From Ruegeria lacuscaerulensis ITI-1157 (GTDB lineage: Bacteria; Pseudomonadota; Alphaproteobacteria; Rhodobacterales; Rhodobacteraceae), in NCBI GenBank assembly GCA_000161775.1, contig GG704596.1, positions 1,821,593 to 1,885,592 on the forward strand: a stretch of 64,000 bases of DNA. The letters run 5' to 3'. The stretch's first letter is position 1. The number at the start of each line of letters is the position of its first letter. The notes under the pieces are model-generated. The model ran no database searches. It had not been told where the DNA came from and worked only from the letters and a program-made list of their open reading frames with translations. Position numbers and translations under genes: made by a program. Of the stretch, positions 11,039 through 20,300 are shown piece by piece.

Positions 11039-11065
11039 GAATAGTCAACCTGAATTTTATTGTCA
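11039..11065 (-). promoter_or_regulatory. Iron-responsive box and promoter of the imelysin gene
   Basis: The plus strand reads CCTGAATTTTATTGTCAGG, a palindrome with TGA at 11051-11053, nine bases, and TCA at 11063-11065. TGA-N9-TCA is the iron box described for Rhodobacterales and RirA-type regulation. On the minus strand it sits immediately before TTGACT, a good -35, with a weak AGTTAT 18 bases on. An iron-dependent repressor bound here would block the promoter. Confidence 0.7.
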
Positions 11066-11265
11066 GGTTTTGTTGTCTGTCTTTCATTGCAGCTGCGGTC
11101 TGGGAAATCATCCAGACATGCGGCTTGGCAAGATCCTCTTTGGTTTCCGAGGTTTCCTGGTGGTCAAAGTCCCGTTTGCAGCGATGTCGGTTGCATCACG
11201 TCGCGACCAGCCGGTCCGGCCCGATCGGCGACCCGGTCGAAATGCAGCGACGGATTTGGCTGCTG

Positions 11266-12234
11266 TCATCGCTTCCGGGCGTGGAATATGAAGCCCAGGA
11301 AATTCAGCAGCAGTTGCGCGGCCAAAATCTGAGTGCTTTCCGTGGGGTCATAGGCGGGGGCGACCTCGACAAGGTCAATGCCGACGACACTGCCTTGGCC
11401 GGCCAAGCCCTGAAGCAGTTCCAGCACATCATAATACAGGAACCCGCCGTGGCTGGGGGTACCGGTTCCGGGCGCGATCGAGGGGCAGAAGGCGTCGATG
11501 TCTATCGTCACATAATACCGTGCCCCGGGAGGGATCCGCTCCAGTACCGCCGGGATGCCCAGCTTGCGCACCTGTCGGACCGACAGGATGTCGGAGCCAC
11601 GGGCCCGGGCGTCGTCGTACCCCGCCTTCGCGGTGGATGAGACATTGCGAATGCCCAGCTGCGACAAGCCCGAGACATAGGGTTTTTCAATCGCGCGCCG
11701 CATCGGGTTGCCGTGGCCCGCGGTGACGCCATGACGCGTGTCCACGAAGTCCAGATGCGCATCGATCTGGATGACGTGGATAGGGCCGTTGCGGGCGCAA
11801 TCCTCGTCAAAGGCGTTGATGCAAGGGATGTTGATCGAGTGATCTCCGCCGATGACCAATGGCAAGGCCCTCGCATCGAGGATCTTGCGAACGCCGTATT
11901 CGATGTTGGCGTGGCTGGCCTCGGTCCTGGTGTGGATGATGTCGGCATCCCCAAGGTCGACGATACGAACGTCGCTGCCCAGATAGGTGGCGTCGTCTTC
12001 GTGGTCATAGACGCCGGCATGGCCGAAACTGAACAGGGTCGAGGCCTCGCGCACCGCGCGCGGTCCGAACCGGGCGCCCGACCGGTATTGGCATCCGAAG
12101 TCGAACGGTGCCCCCAGAACGGCCACATCAGCATCGATCTTGTCCCAGTCCTGCACATAGGGCTACTTGCCGAATGTGGGAATGCCCACGAAAGGCAGGT
12201 TCAGGCGGCCGGTTTCGTACCCGTGGTCAGACAT
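11266..12234 (-). pseudogene. Second ureohydrolase (agmatinase/guanidinobutyrase-like), interrupted by an in-frame TAG
   Basis: From the ATG at 12234 the frame reads MSDHGYETGRLNLPFVG, then IPTFGK, then TAG at 12163-12165, then PYVQDWDKIDADVAVLG and on to 11266. The family has an aromatic residue at that position (FGKYPYV type), so one base change (TAC/TAT to TAG) explains the stop. After the stop, 296 codons are open from a GTG at 12156. They keep the metal motifs GGDHSIN, QIDAHLDFVD and TIDIDAFCPS with PGTGTPSHGG. No good ribosome-binding site precedes that GTG. It could be a recent pseudogene, a truncated but active enzyme, or a sequencing error. The operon speB at 1-751 is a different, intact ureohydrolase. 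Confidence 0.8.
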
Positions 12235-12540
12235 TGGCGCTCGCTTTCATGGTCGCGTGACAGACCCGATGATGCTAGCCGCCCCGCGAGGACAATCAAG
12301 CGGCCAGAGCGCCGGCAGGGCGCCATGAGATTAGCCTCAACAATATCAGTGATTTTATCGGCATTATGCATTAATCTTGCTAAATAACATCTAATTTGAC
12401 TGAGCTTTTGGGGGTTTCCCGGTTCTCCGGGTCGCGGATTGGGCGAGCCCGTCCGGCCCCGATCGGCGTCTTCGTTTTTTGAGAAGGTGAGGCTGCCGAC
12501 GCGAGATTTTGCGCCATTTTTTTGGGGGGGGAAACCGGCC
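12235..12540. other. Divergent intergenic region before the fusion gene
   Basis: It lies between the broken ureohydrolase (minus) and the fusion gene (plus). An AT-rich stretch at about 12330-12400 must hold the promoters, though I cannot name a clear -35/-10 pair. A CCCGG-ttct-CCGGG hairpin is at 12418-12431. A homopolymer block of seven T then eight G (12517-12531) ends 9 bases before the GTG start and overlaps the ribosome-binding region. No gene is visible. Confidence 0.55.
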
Positions 12541-15500
12541 GTGACAACACAAGTGATTTCCAATTCGAAACCGATTGAGGCAACCGAGGACGAATGGCGC
12601 AAGATCTTTGCGGTTCTTCCCAGCGAGCTGGCCCGAAAACACCCTGAAGAGGTGCGGCCGCGTTTCGACCTGTTCGAGGTCTTTGACGACACGCCCTTGC
12701 CGCCGCGGGGCATGTATGTGGTTCTGGATGGCATCGTGAAGCTGCGACAGGACGGGGTGGATCTGGCCACGGCCGCTGCCGGCGACTATTTCTACGAGGA
12801 ACATCTCGAGATCACCGATATTCCGGTCAGCCTGCAGGCGGTTGCGCTTCCGGGCACGCGTCTGGCCTGTGTTTCCCGCGATCAATGGCACGAGATTCCG
12901 GCCGAGATCCGCGCGCAGTGCTTTGCGATCCTGTTCGGCGATCTGGTCAGCGTGCACCTTCAGAATTTCCAGCAACCGATCAACTGCTGCAGCGTAACGG
13001 CGGCGGCGCTGAGCATGTCGGCGCTGGGCTTCAGTTGCGAGGTGAATGACATCTTCCGGGTCTGCGAACTGCCCACCAGTTTCGTGGTCAATGACGGCAT
13101 CTCGCTGGGCGAATTGTTCGACGTGGCCTGCGCCTACATTCATTCACAGGGTCTGCGCGATCAGGTTCAGGTTCAGGCCTATTTCATGGATGAGGCCACG
13201 ACATCGGTGCCGCTGCTGCTGGAGGCGATTGACGAATCCAACCGACTGGGCGGAGACAACGACATTCTGGTTGCCAATTTCCAGGTGGGCGTTGCGCATG
13301 GCAAACCCACCATGCCGGGCGGACATTTCGCGGTGATCGCCAAATGCAACCCCAGCACCGGGCTGGTGCACATGATGGATGTGCACCCCGAGAAATACGG
13401 CAAGCTCTGGGTCACCACGATCGACCGGCTTTACGCGGCCATGTCCGATCGTGACGGAACCTCGATGCGCGCGCGCGGTCTGTTGCGGTTTTCGGCGCGA
13501 GAGGCGGTCAAGACCACGCTTCAGACCTTCCGTCAGGACTGCAACTATGTTGACAGCACGCAATATCTGGCAAAAGACCCCAAAAGGCGCCGCAACCTGT
13601 TCCGGCGGGCCAGCCCGAACATGAACAGTCTGGGCGTCCTGGCTGAAAGCCTCAAGATACTGGGCGATGTGCAGGTGACAGAAGACAAGCTGCTGATCGC
13701 GACGCAGACATCCTATACCGAAGCGCTGAGCCGGGTTTCGACCGCCAAAAAAATGAGCGAGATGGCCCAGCGATACCTTGCCGGGACGTCCGAGGTGCAT
13801 ATCGGAAGCACCTTCCGCAGCTATGCCGAACGGCCCAAAAAGGACACCAGGTCGCCGCAGGAGTGGTTCCATGATCAATTGCGCAGCCTGAATGAACACG
13901 AAGGGCGGCACCTGATGATCAACATCGACTTCAACCGCGTGCTGGGGTTCGAGGTGATCCGCCCGCCGGAAAACGTGTTCCGCGAGACCGCCTTGCTGGA
14001 AGAATTCTGGTGCCTGTGCATCGCCTATGACGAAAAGACCGATCTTGTCACCGTCGTCGACATGAGCCCCGCGACCTCGCAGGTCTGGCAGGCGCCGCGC
14101 GGCCATATCTTCCGTGGGCTGCGTGATCTCAAGGCCCCCGCCATGCTGGTGATCGAAGAGGGAGAGGCCCCGGCAGACCCCAGCAACGTGTCGTGGATCG
14201 TGAACGAGCATCCGCTGGTGTTGTTCTACGAGGACGAAGATCCGTGGTCGCACATGTTGAAGAACATCCTCGCCAATATCGGGGCGACAGGCCTGAAGCT
14301 GGTCGATGTGGCCGGACACGGGGCCAATGCCATGAAAATGCGTCGGCAACTGGTGGCCGAAAGCGGCAAGGAAACGGTGCCCTACCTGTTCTTCAAGGGC
14401 AAATGCCTGGGCAAGCGCAGCGATATCGTTGACATGATCCTGGACGGCAGCCTGCAGGAAGACATGAAGAAGGCCGGTTTGCCGGTGTTGCAGCGCCACG
14501 AGTCGCCCAGTCTGGACAAGAACATCTTCGGCTATCCCAAGGGCGGGTTGACCGCGCCGCCGAACGGGCGTCGGAACGTTCTGCTGTGCGCCTGCGGCTC
14601 GTCCGCCGCCGACAAGGTGCCGGAACTGGTCGCCCGGATCACCGAGGCTGGCCACAACGTGAAACTGATCCCCTCGGTATCGGCCGAGAAGTTCTTCCGC
14701 GACATCGGAACCGACAAGGACAGCGAGGCCCGGAAAGCAAAGCGGAACGGCAAGAAGGCCAAGACCCGCAAGGTCGAGGACTACATCACCCACAACGATT
14801 ACTACCGCGACGATGACGAATGGAACTTTCGCTATACCGAGTTCGCCATGCCGCTGCGCGCGTCGCACCTGGCGCTGTGCGACTGGGCCGACTGCGTGAT
14901 CGTCGCGCCGGTCACCTGCAACACGATGGGCAAGATCGCCAATGGGATTGCCGACAACCTGCTGACCTCGGTCTTTGTGGCCTGGCAGTACCGCAACAAG
15001 CCGGCGATCCTCTGTCCGGCGTGCAACACCAACATGTGGAACAACGTCACCACCCAGAACAACGTCGAAAAGCTGCGCGATCTGGGGATTGATCTTGTCG
15101 GTCCCCGCAAGGGGCGCCTGTCGAACGGGATGATGGGCATCGGCATGATGGCCACGCCCGACCAGATCATGGAGGTGTTAGAAGAAGCCTTCGAAGAGCT
15201 GGAAAACCACGAACACAACATCTGCAAATGGGCGCAGGAGGCTGCGGCCTCGGACGATTTCAAGCGGTGGGAACCCGTGCTCAAGGCCATCGACGACGGG
15301 ATTGCCGGCATCGACATCGTGGACGACAACAATGGCGACACGCTGCTGCACTATGCTGCCGGCGGCGAGGGCGAGCTGACCGAGAACGGGCAGGATCTGG
15401 GTAAGCCGGACATCGAGGCCGCCAAGGCCCTGATCGCCCGCGGCATCAACGTGAACGCAACCAATGATCACGGCTTTACCAGCCTGCATGTGGCGGCGAT

Positions 15501-16200
15501 GAACAACTCGGCCGAGATGGTCGAAACGCTGCTGGCGGCGGATAGCATCGATGCAAGCCCGCTGATCCATTTCCTGCAGGATCCGGTGCGGTCACGCGGC
15601 ATCAAGGTTTCGGACGAGATCCGCGCGATGCTGGAAAACTGGGCCAACACCCATGGCCTGTCCGAGCCGGAAGAGATGGAAGACGAAGACGACCTGATCG
15701 AAGACCGCGAGAAGACCTATCTGTATTTCACCTACGGCTCGCTCAAGAAAGGCTTTCCGAACCACGACGCCCATGCGGATGTGCTGGATGATCTGGTCGG
15801 GCCGGCGACCACGCGGCAGCCGATGCCCCTGATCGTTCCCAAAGAGCCGTTCTGCGACAACCCGAATTGCGCGTATCTGCACCGCATGGCCACGCTGGTC
15901 GACCGCAAGGGCACCGGGCGTCCGATCAAGGGCGAGGTCTATCGGGTCACCTCGGGCGGGTTGAAGGAATTGGACAAGCTCGAGGGCTTTCACGGGCCGG
16001 GCGCGGCCGACAACGTCTATGTCCGCAAGCGGATCAACGTTCTGATGGATGGCGTGAAAAAGCCCGCCTATGTCTATGTCATCGCCAATCCGGAAAAATA
16101 CCTGGCCGACCTGGAGCGAGGCGCGTCCGAGTTGGTGGACGAGTACACGATCGACATGGCGACGGGCACGCTGAAGCCGGGGTACGAGGCGGTGACCTAG
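12541..16200 (+). CDS. Multidomain fusion: cNMP-binding-like / phytochelatin synthase / PCS-like repeat / glutaredoxin-like / HFCD flavoprotein / ankyrin / gamma-glutamylamine cyclotransferase
   Basis: A 1219-residue protein, no signal peptide. Residues about 35-135 resemble a cyclic-nucleotide-binding beta-roll (MYVVLDGIVKL). Residues 140-320 are a phytochelatin synthase (C83) domain with Cys150, His262 (GGHFAVI) and Asp280; the His-Asp distance of 18 equals that of plant PCS. Residues about 450-535 repeat the C-terminal half of that fold, with Trp490 where His should be. Residues 551-647 are glutaredoxin-like (TVPYLFF, SDIVDMILDGSL) but lack the active Cys. Residues 678-890 are an HFCD flavoprotein: His776, PVTCNT 790-795, PACNTNMW 826-833. 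Ankyrin repeats span 930-1005. Residues 1058-1200 are GGACT-like: YGSL at 1065-1068 and Glu1148. GTG 12541 was chosen because the upstream frame is not homologous; a TTG at 12439 would add 34 residues. The combined function in glutathione breakdown is inferred. Confidence 0.87.
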   Translation: MTTQVISNSKPIEATEDEWRKIFAVLPSELARKHPEEVRPRFDLFEVFDDTPLPPRGMYVVLDGIVKLRQDGVDLATAAAGDYFYEEHLEITDIPVSLQAVALPGTRLACVSRDQWHEIPAEIRAQCFAILFGDLVSVHLQNFQQPINCCSVTAAALSMSALGFSCEVNDIFRVCELPTSFVVNDGISLGELFDVACAYIHSQGLRDQVQVQAYFMDEATTSVPLLLEAIDESNRLGGDNDILVANFQVGVAHGKPTMPGGHFAVIAKCNPSTGLVHMMDVHPEKYGKLWVTTIDRLYAAMSDRDGTSMRARGLLRFSAREAVKTTLQTFRQDCNYVDSTQYLAKDPKRRRNLFRRASPNMNSLGVLAESLKILGDVQVTEDKLLIATQTSYTEALSRVSTAKKMSEMAQRYLAGTSEVHIGSTFRSYAERPKKDTRSPQEWFHDQLRSLNEHEGRHLMINIDFNRVLGFEVIRPPENVFRETALLEEFWCLCIAYDEKTDLVTVVDMSPATSQVWQAPRGHIFRGLRDLKAPAMLVIEEGEAPADPSNVSWIVNEHPLVLFYEDEDPWSHMLKNILANIGATGLKLVDVAGHGANAMKMRRQLVAESGKETVPYLFFKGKCLGKRSDIVDMILDGSLQEDMKKAGLPVLQRHESPSLDKNIFGYPKGGLTAPPNGRRNVLLCACGSSAADKVPELVARITEAGHNVKLIPSVSAEKFFRDIGTDKDSEARKAKRNGKKAKTRKVEDYITHNDYYRDDDEWNFRYTEFAMPLRASHLALCDWADCVIVAPVTCNTMGKIANGIADNLLTSVFVAWQYRNKPAILCPACNTNMWNNVTTQNNVEKLRDLGIDLVGPRKGRLSNGMMGIGMMATPDQIMEVLEEAFEELENHEHNICKWAQEAAASDDFKRWEPVLKAIDDGIAGIDIVDDNNGDTLLHYAAGGEGELTENGQDLGKPDIEAAKALIARGINVNATNDHGFTSLHVAAMNNSAEMVETLLAADSIDASPLIHFLQDPVRSRGIKVSDEIRAMLENWANTHGLSEPEEMEDEDDLIEDREKTYLYFTYGSLKKGFPNHDAHADVLDDLVGPATTRQPMPLIVPKEPFCDNPNCAYLHRMATLVDRKGTGRPIKGEVYRVTSGGLKELDKLEGFHGPGAADNVYVRKRINVLMDGVKKPAYVYVIANPEKYLADLERGASELVDEYTIDMATGTLKPGYEAVT

Positions 16201-17393
16201 CCGCGCTGGTGCGTCGCCGCCGGGGGCGCGCCGGTGTCCGGCCGCGCCTTCAGGCCGAGGTTCCAGCCGGTGATCGCGATCATGCAGATCAGGACGAACG
16301 GCCAGAAGGCAGCCTTGGGGATCAGATTGTCCCTGTAGTGGATGACCCACAGCGATGGCGCGGAGTCCGAGGCGAACAGATAGGTGTTCACCGAGACCGC
16401 AAGCAGCATGAAATACATCAGGAAAAAGAACGATTCCATGTAGATCACCGGCGACCCGGCGAAGCCTTCGCGCAGCTGCACATGGGCCAGCAGGATCACG
16501 AAGAACAGGACCGAACAGGTTCCGATCACGCCCGAGGTGCTGAAATCGTGCCGCTCGACCAGGCTGGGCTTGCGCGTCACGGTCATCACCGCGCCGAACA
16601 GCAGCATCGTCACCACGATCAGCGGAATCATGTGCACCACGAACGCGTTGGCGAAATTGCGTTTGATGACGAAGTTGTAGTGCAGTTCCGGCAGATTGGT
16701 CTGAAATTCGTTCTCGCCGATGCCCAGCGTCGTATCCAGATCGGACAGTTTGTAGTCGAAATAGGTGTTCTCGCGCTCCCACGTCCCCATGACGATGCGG
16801 TTGTCGATGCCAAAGATGTCCTGCGCTCCCGTGGCGGGGTAGGCGGTGAAATCCGGCACCAAGGCCACGTTGACGTCGAACCGTCCGGGCCAGAACCGGA
16901 CCCAGACGGTTTTGTGATCGAACGGATAGCTGGTGTAGTCGAAGGACTGGCGCAGGGTCTGTTCGAAATACCACCCGATCAGCGTGCTGCCGTCCCGTTT
17001 CATCCGGTAGGCTTCCTGGATCACGCCGTTTGCGACATCGACCGCTTCGGGCAGGAGAAAGCCCACCTCTCCCCGGTCCGGCCGGATCGCATCGTGTGCG
17101 CCATCCAGATAGTGCTGCCAGACATAGCCCGAAACCCGCACGTCGCTGGCGCCTTCGAAGCTGAAGCTTTTGATGAAGATGCCGGTCTTGACCCGCAGGT
17201 CCGGCGCGTTGTCCAGCCCGGTCAGAAAGGTATCGACGGCGGCCATATCCGGCAATTGCGTCGGATCGCTGTCAAACCGGTTCAACGCGACCCAGAGCTT
17301 GAACAGAACCAGCATCAAGACGGCGGACAGGATGCCCGACAACAGCCAAACCTTCTTTTCGATCGTCATCCGGGTGCTTGCGTTCTGAGGCAT
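16197..17393 (-). CDS. Pentameric ligand-gated ion channel-like membrane protein (divergent)
   Basis: A 398-residue protein. It has an N-terminal membrane anchor (15-37), a periplasmic beta-rich domain (about 40-245) with YPFD at 156-159, and four C-terminal membrane segments (250-271, 287-306, 317-341, 361-381). The YPFD motif, the M1 start with PLIVVTMLLF, and an M2-M3 region of AHVQL followed by FFFLMYF match the layout of prokaryotic Cys-loop-type channels (GLIC/ELIC). The Cys pair is absent, as in bacterial members. The extra N-terminal membrane segment is unusual. The ATG follows the cyclase stop by 3 bases, so the two are co-transcribed. Its TAG shares CTAG with the stop of the convergent fusion gene. 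Channel function is inferred; it could be a sensor using the same fold. Confidence 0.6.
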   Translation of the reverse strand: MPQNASTRMTIEKKVWLLSGILSAVLMLVLFKLWVALNRFDSDPTQLPDMAAVDTFLTGLDNAPDLRVKTGIFIKSFSFEGASDVRVSGYVWQHYLDGAHDAIRPDRGEVGFLLPEAVDVANGVIQEAYRMKRDGSTLIGWYFEQTLRQSFDYTSYPFDHKTVWVRFWPGRFDVNVALVPDFTAYPATGAQDIFGIDNRIVMGTWERENTYFDYKLSDLDTTLGIGENEFQTNLPELHYNFVIKRNFANAFVVHMIPLIVVTMLLFGAVMTVTRKPSLVERHDFSTSGVIGTCSVLFFVILLAHVQLREGFAGSPVIYMESFFFLMYFMLLAVSVNTYLFASDSAPSLWVIHYRDNLIPKAAFWPFVLICMIAITGWNLGLKARPDTGAPPAATHQRG

Positions 17394-17396
17394 CTG

Positions 17397-20300
17397 TCAC
17401 TCCGCGGGTTCCGGCGCCAGGAAATCCAGGCTGCCGGTCAACGACCGCGATATGCCCATCTGCGCGAACCCGGTTCGCAGCGCGTCGAATTCCGCATGGG
17501 TGCGGGGGTCCACCCCGGCGCGTCCGGCCTCGGCCAGAATACGGGTCTGGCGGATGGACAGATCGACCATCGGCAAGGGTTCCGAGGCGGTGAAGGCCGC
17601 AAGATCGTCGGCAAAGGTGATGGCGCGGCCCCAGTCATGCCGCGCCAGCATCACCGCGCTGGCGTCGGTATAGAAATGCAGGTGACTGTGGCCCACGCAA
17701 CCCTCGGCGATGATGGCGGCGCCCTGCGCCAGCAGATCGTCTTGCCGGTTGGGATCCACCAGCGCCAGCGCCAGTGCCGAAAGGGCCTTGGGGCCGACGA
17801 AGTTGCGTCCGTGTTCCAACGCGATGTCAACGGCCTGTTGCCCCGTTTCGCGCGCCGCGCTGACCTCTCCGGCATAGGCCTGGGTCCGGGCAAGATGTTC
17901 CAGCGCCTGCGCCTCGAGCCGTTTGGCCCCGACGCGTTGGGCGATCGCGGCGGACTGGGCGAATGCGTCGCGCGCGCCGTCGAGGTCGCCCTGAAATGTA
18001 CAGGCCACACCCAGACAGGTCTGGGCCACGCATTCGGGGACGAAGGCGAAATATTTCTGGCTGATCTCGATGGCTTCCTGCGCGTCGGCGCGGCCCTGGG
18101 CGACGTCTCCGGTGTAGCTGCGGGCAACGCTTAGATTGTGCAGGTTGGCGGCCAGATCGCGCACCAGACCGTGTTCCCGTGCCCGTTCGACCGCCTGTGA
18201 GTAGAAACTGGTAGCCGTCCGCATGGTGGCGTTCATGAAATTGGCGTCGCCAAAGCCGCTGAGCGCGCCGACCTCCAGCCGCGCCGACCCCAGCTTGCGG
18301 GCCAGCGTCAGGGCAATTTCGTTGCTGTCCATGGCGTCCTGAGCCCGGCCCAGCGGGAAATAGATGTTGCCCCGGACATAGTTGATCTGCGCCAGGTCCC
18401 GCTCTGATCCGGCGCGCTTGGCGGCGGCTTCGGCGATATCCAGGCTGTTCAGCGCGTCCTGATAGCGGCTGGCCTGACGGGCGGCCTGGGCCAGTCCGGT
18501 ATGGATCCGGCAGATCTGTTCGTCGCTTTCAGCCAGCGCCACGGCTTCGCCGAATTCCCGCAGAGCGTCGTCGGACAGCCCCTGCAGCCGGTGGATTTCG
18601 GCGCGCGCGCAGAACAGGTCCAGCCGGACCCCCGAGGGTGCCGGCAATTCCAGCGCGCGCTCGATCAGTGGGCTTGCTTCGTCGAACCGGAACGACTGGA
18701 TCAGGTTTTCCGCCGCCTCCAGATAGGCCCGGGCCGCATTCGGGGCGCCGCCCCGGTCGAGATGCCTTGCCCGCAAGGTGGCGTCTTTGCCTTCGTACCA
18801 CCTGGCGGCCTGTTCATGCAGCCGGGCGCGTTCGGATTTGACCAGCGTCGCGTAGGAGCCATCGCGGATCAGGGCGTGGGCGAACATCAGTTCGGACCCC
18901 GCCTCGCGGATCAGTGCGGTGCGGGTCAGGGTCGCGGTATCCAGATGTCCCTCGCCCAGCAGAAAGCTCAGGACCTCGGGCGAGAACCGTTGCCCCAGAA
19001 CCGAGGCCGCCTGGATCGCGATGCGGCTGCCCCGGTCCAGCCCGTCCAGCCTTGATTGTACGATGCCCTGGATGCTGCCCGGAACGTTTTCGCGCGTCAG
19101 GGCGTCGATGTTGCGCAGCAGCTGTTCCAGAAACAGCGGGTTTCCGCCCGCCCGCTGGACGCAGGTTTCCAGAAGCTCGGGGTCGATGGCGGTAAATTCC
19201 TCGACCAGCAGCCGGGCCTGATCATCTCCCATGGGGGACAATTCCAGCTTCGAGATCAGCGCGCCGTCCGAGGCCGTTTCCCAATCGCGGTCGATCGGAT
19301 CGCCTTCCACCCGGCTGGTCATCTGCAGGACGCAGGGCAGATTCCGCGTGGCTGCCGCGATATAGCAGCACTGCGTCAGTATCTCGGGTGAGGCCCAGTG
19401 GATGTCCTCGACCTGAATCAGCAAGGGGGTCTCGCGGCTGCGCGCCTGCAGAAGGTCCTCGATCACCTGACGCCGTCCGCGCATCCGCGATGCGTTGTCC
19501 ATCGCGGCATACACCTCGGCCAGACCGGTTTCCTGCTCAAGTTCCAGCAGGGCGCTGAGATGTGCCGACCCGGCCGGGTTGACCCAACCCCTGTCGATGG
19601 CCTGCCGAACGGCTGCGGCGCTGGCCTCGGGGTCGTCGGCGGGGTCCAGGCCAACAAGGCTGCGGGTGACGGACTGGATTGCGGAATGGCCTTCGCGGGT
19701 GCCGAAATCCATGATCGCACCGGAATGCACGGTGTATGACTGGCTTTCGGCCAGTTCCGCCACCTGTTCCGAGAAATGCGTCTTGCCGATTCCGGGGTCA
19801 CCTAGAATGATGTGTACCTCGCCCTTGCCATGTTGCCGGCAGCGGTCATAGGCGGCAGAAAACAAGGAAAGTTCCCGGTCACGTCCGATGAATTTGTGCC
19901 GGCGGGCACGGATGTTCCGGGCCAGGCGATCCAGACGCCACACCTCGACATCTTTATTCAGACCCTTGATGGCCTTCGTCCCGAACGCCTCGCCCACGAA
20001 AAGCGGGCCCAGCGCCCTTTGGATGTCGTGCGAGACCAGTGTCTCGCCCGGGGCCGAGATGTCGGTCAGGCGGGAGGCCAGGTTCACGCCATCGCCCGTC
20101 ACCGTGTATTCGGTATGGGCCTCGCTGCCGGTCGAGCTGGCGATGACCTGCCCCGAGGCGATGCCGATATGGCACGACAGCGGCGGGTCCAGCGTGGGCA
20201 GGGCGGCGTGGATCTCCAACGCTGCACGCGCGGCCCGTTCGGTGTCGTTGGTATGCGAGATCGGCGCTCCGAACACGGCCATCACGGCGTCGCCGATATG

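Noticed and set aside
15867..18134. 755-codon plus-strand frame crossing the end of the fusion gene and the channel and cyclase genes
   Set aside because: It runs in another frame through three genes supported by motifs; it has no domain of its own.
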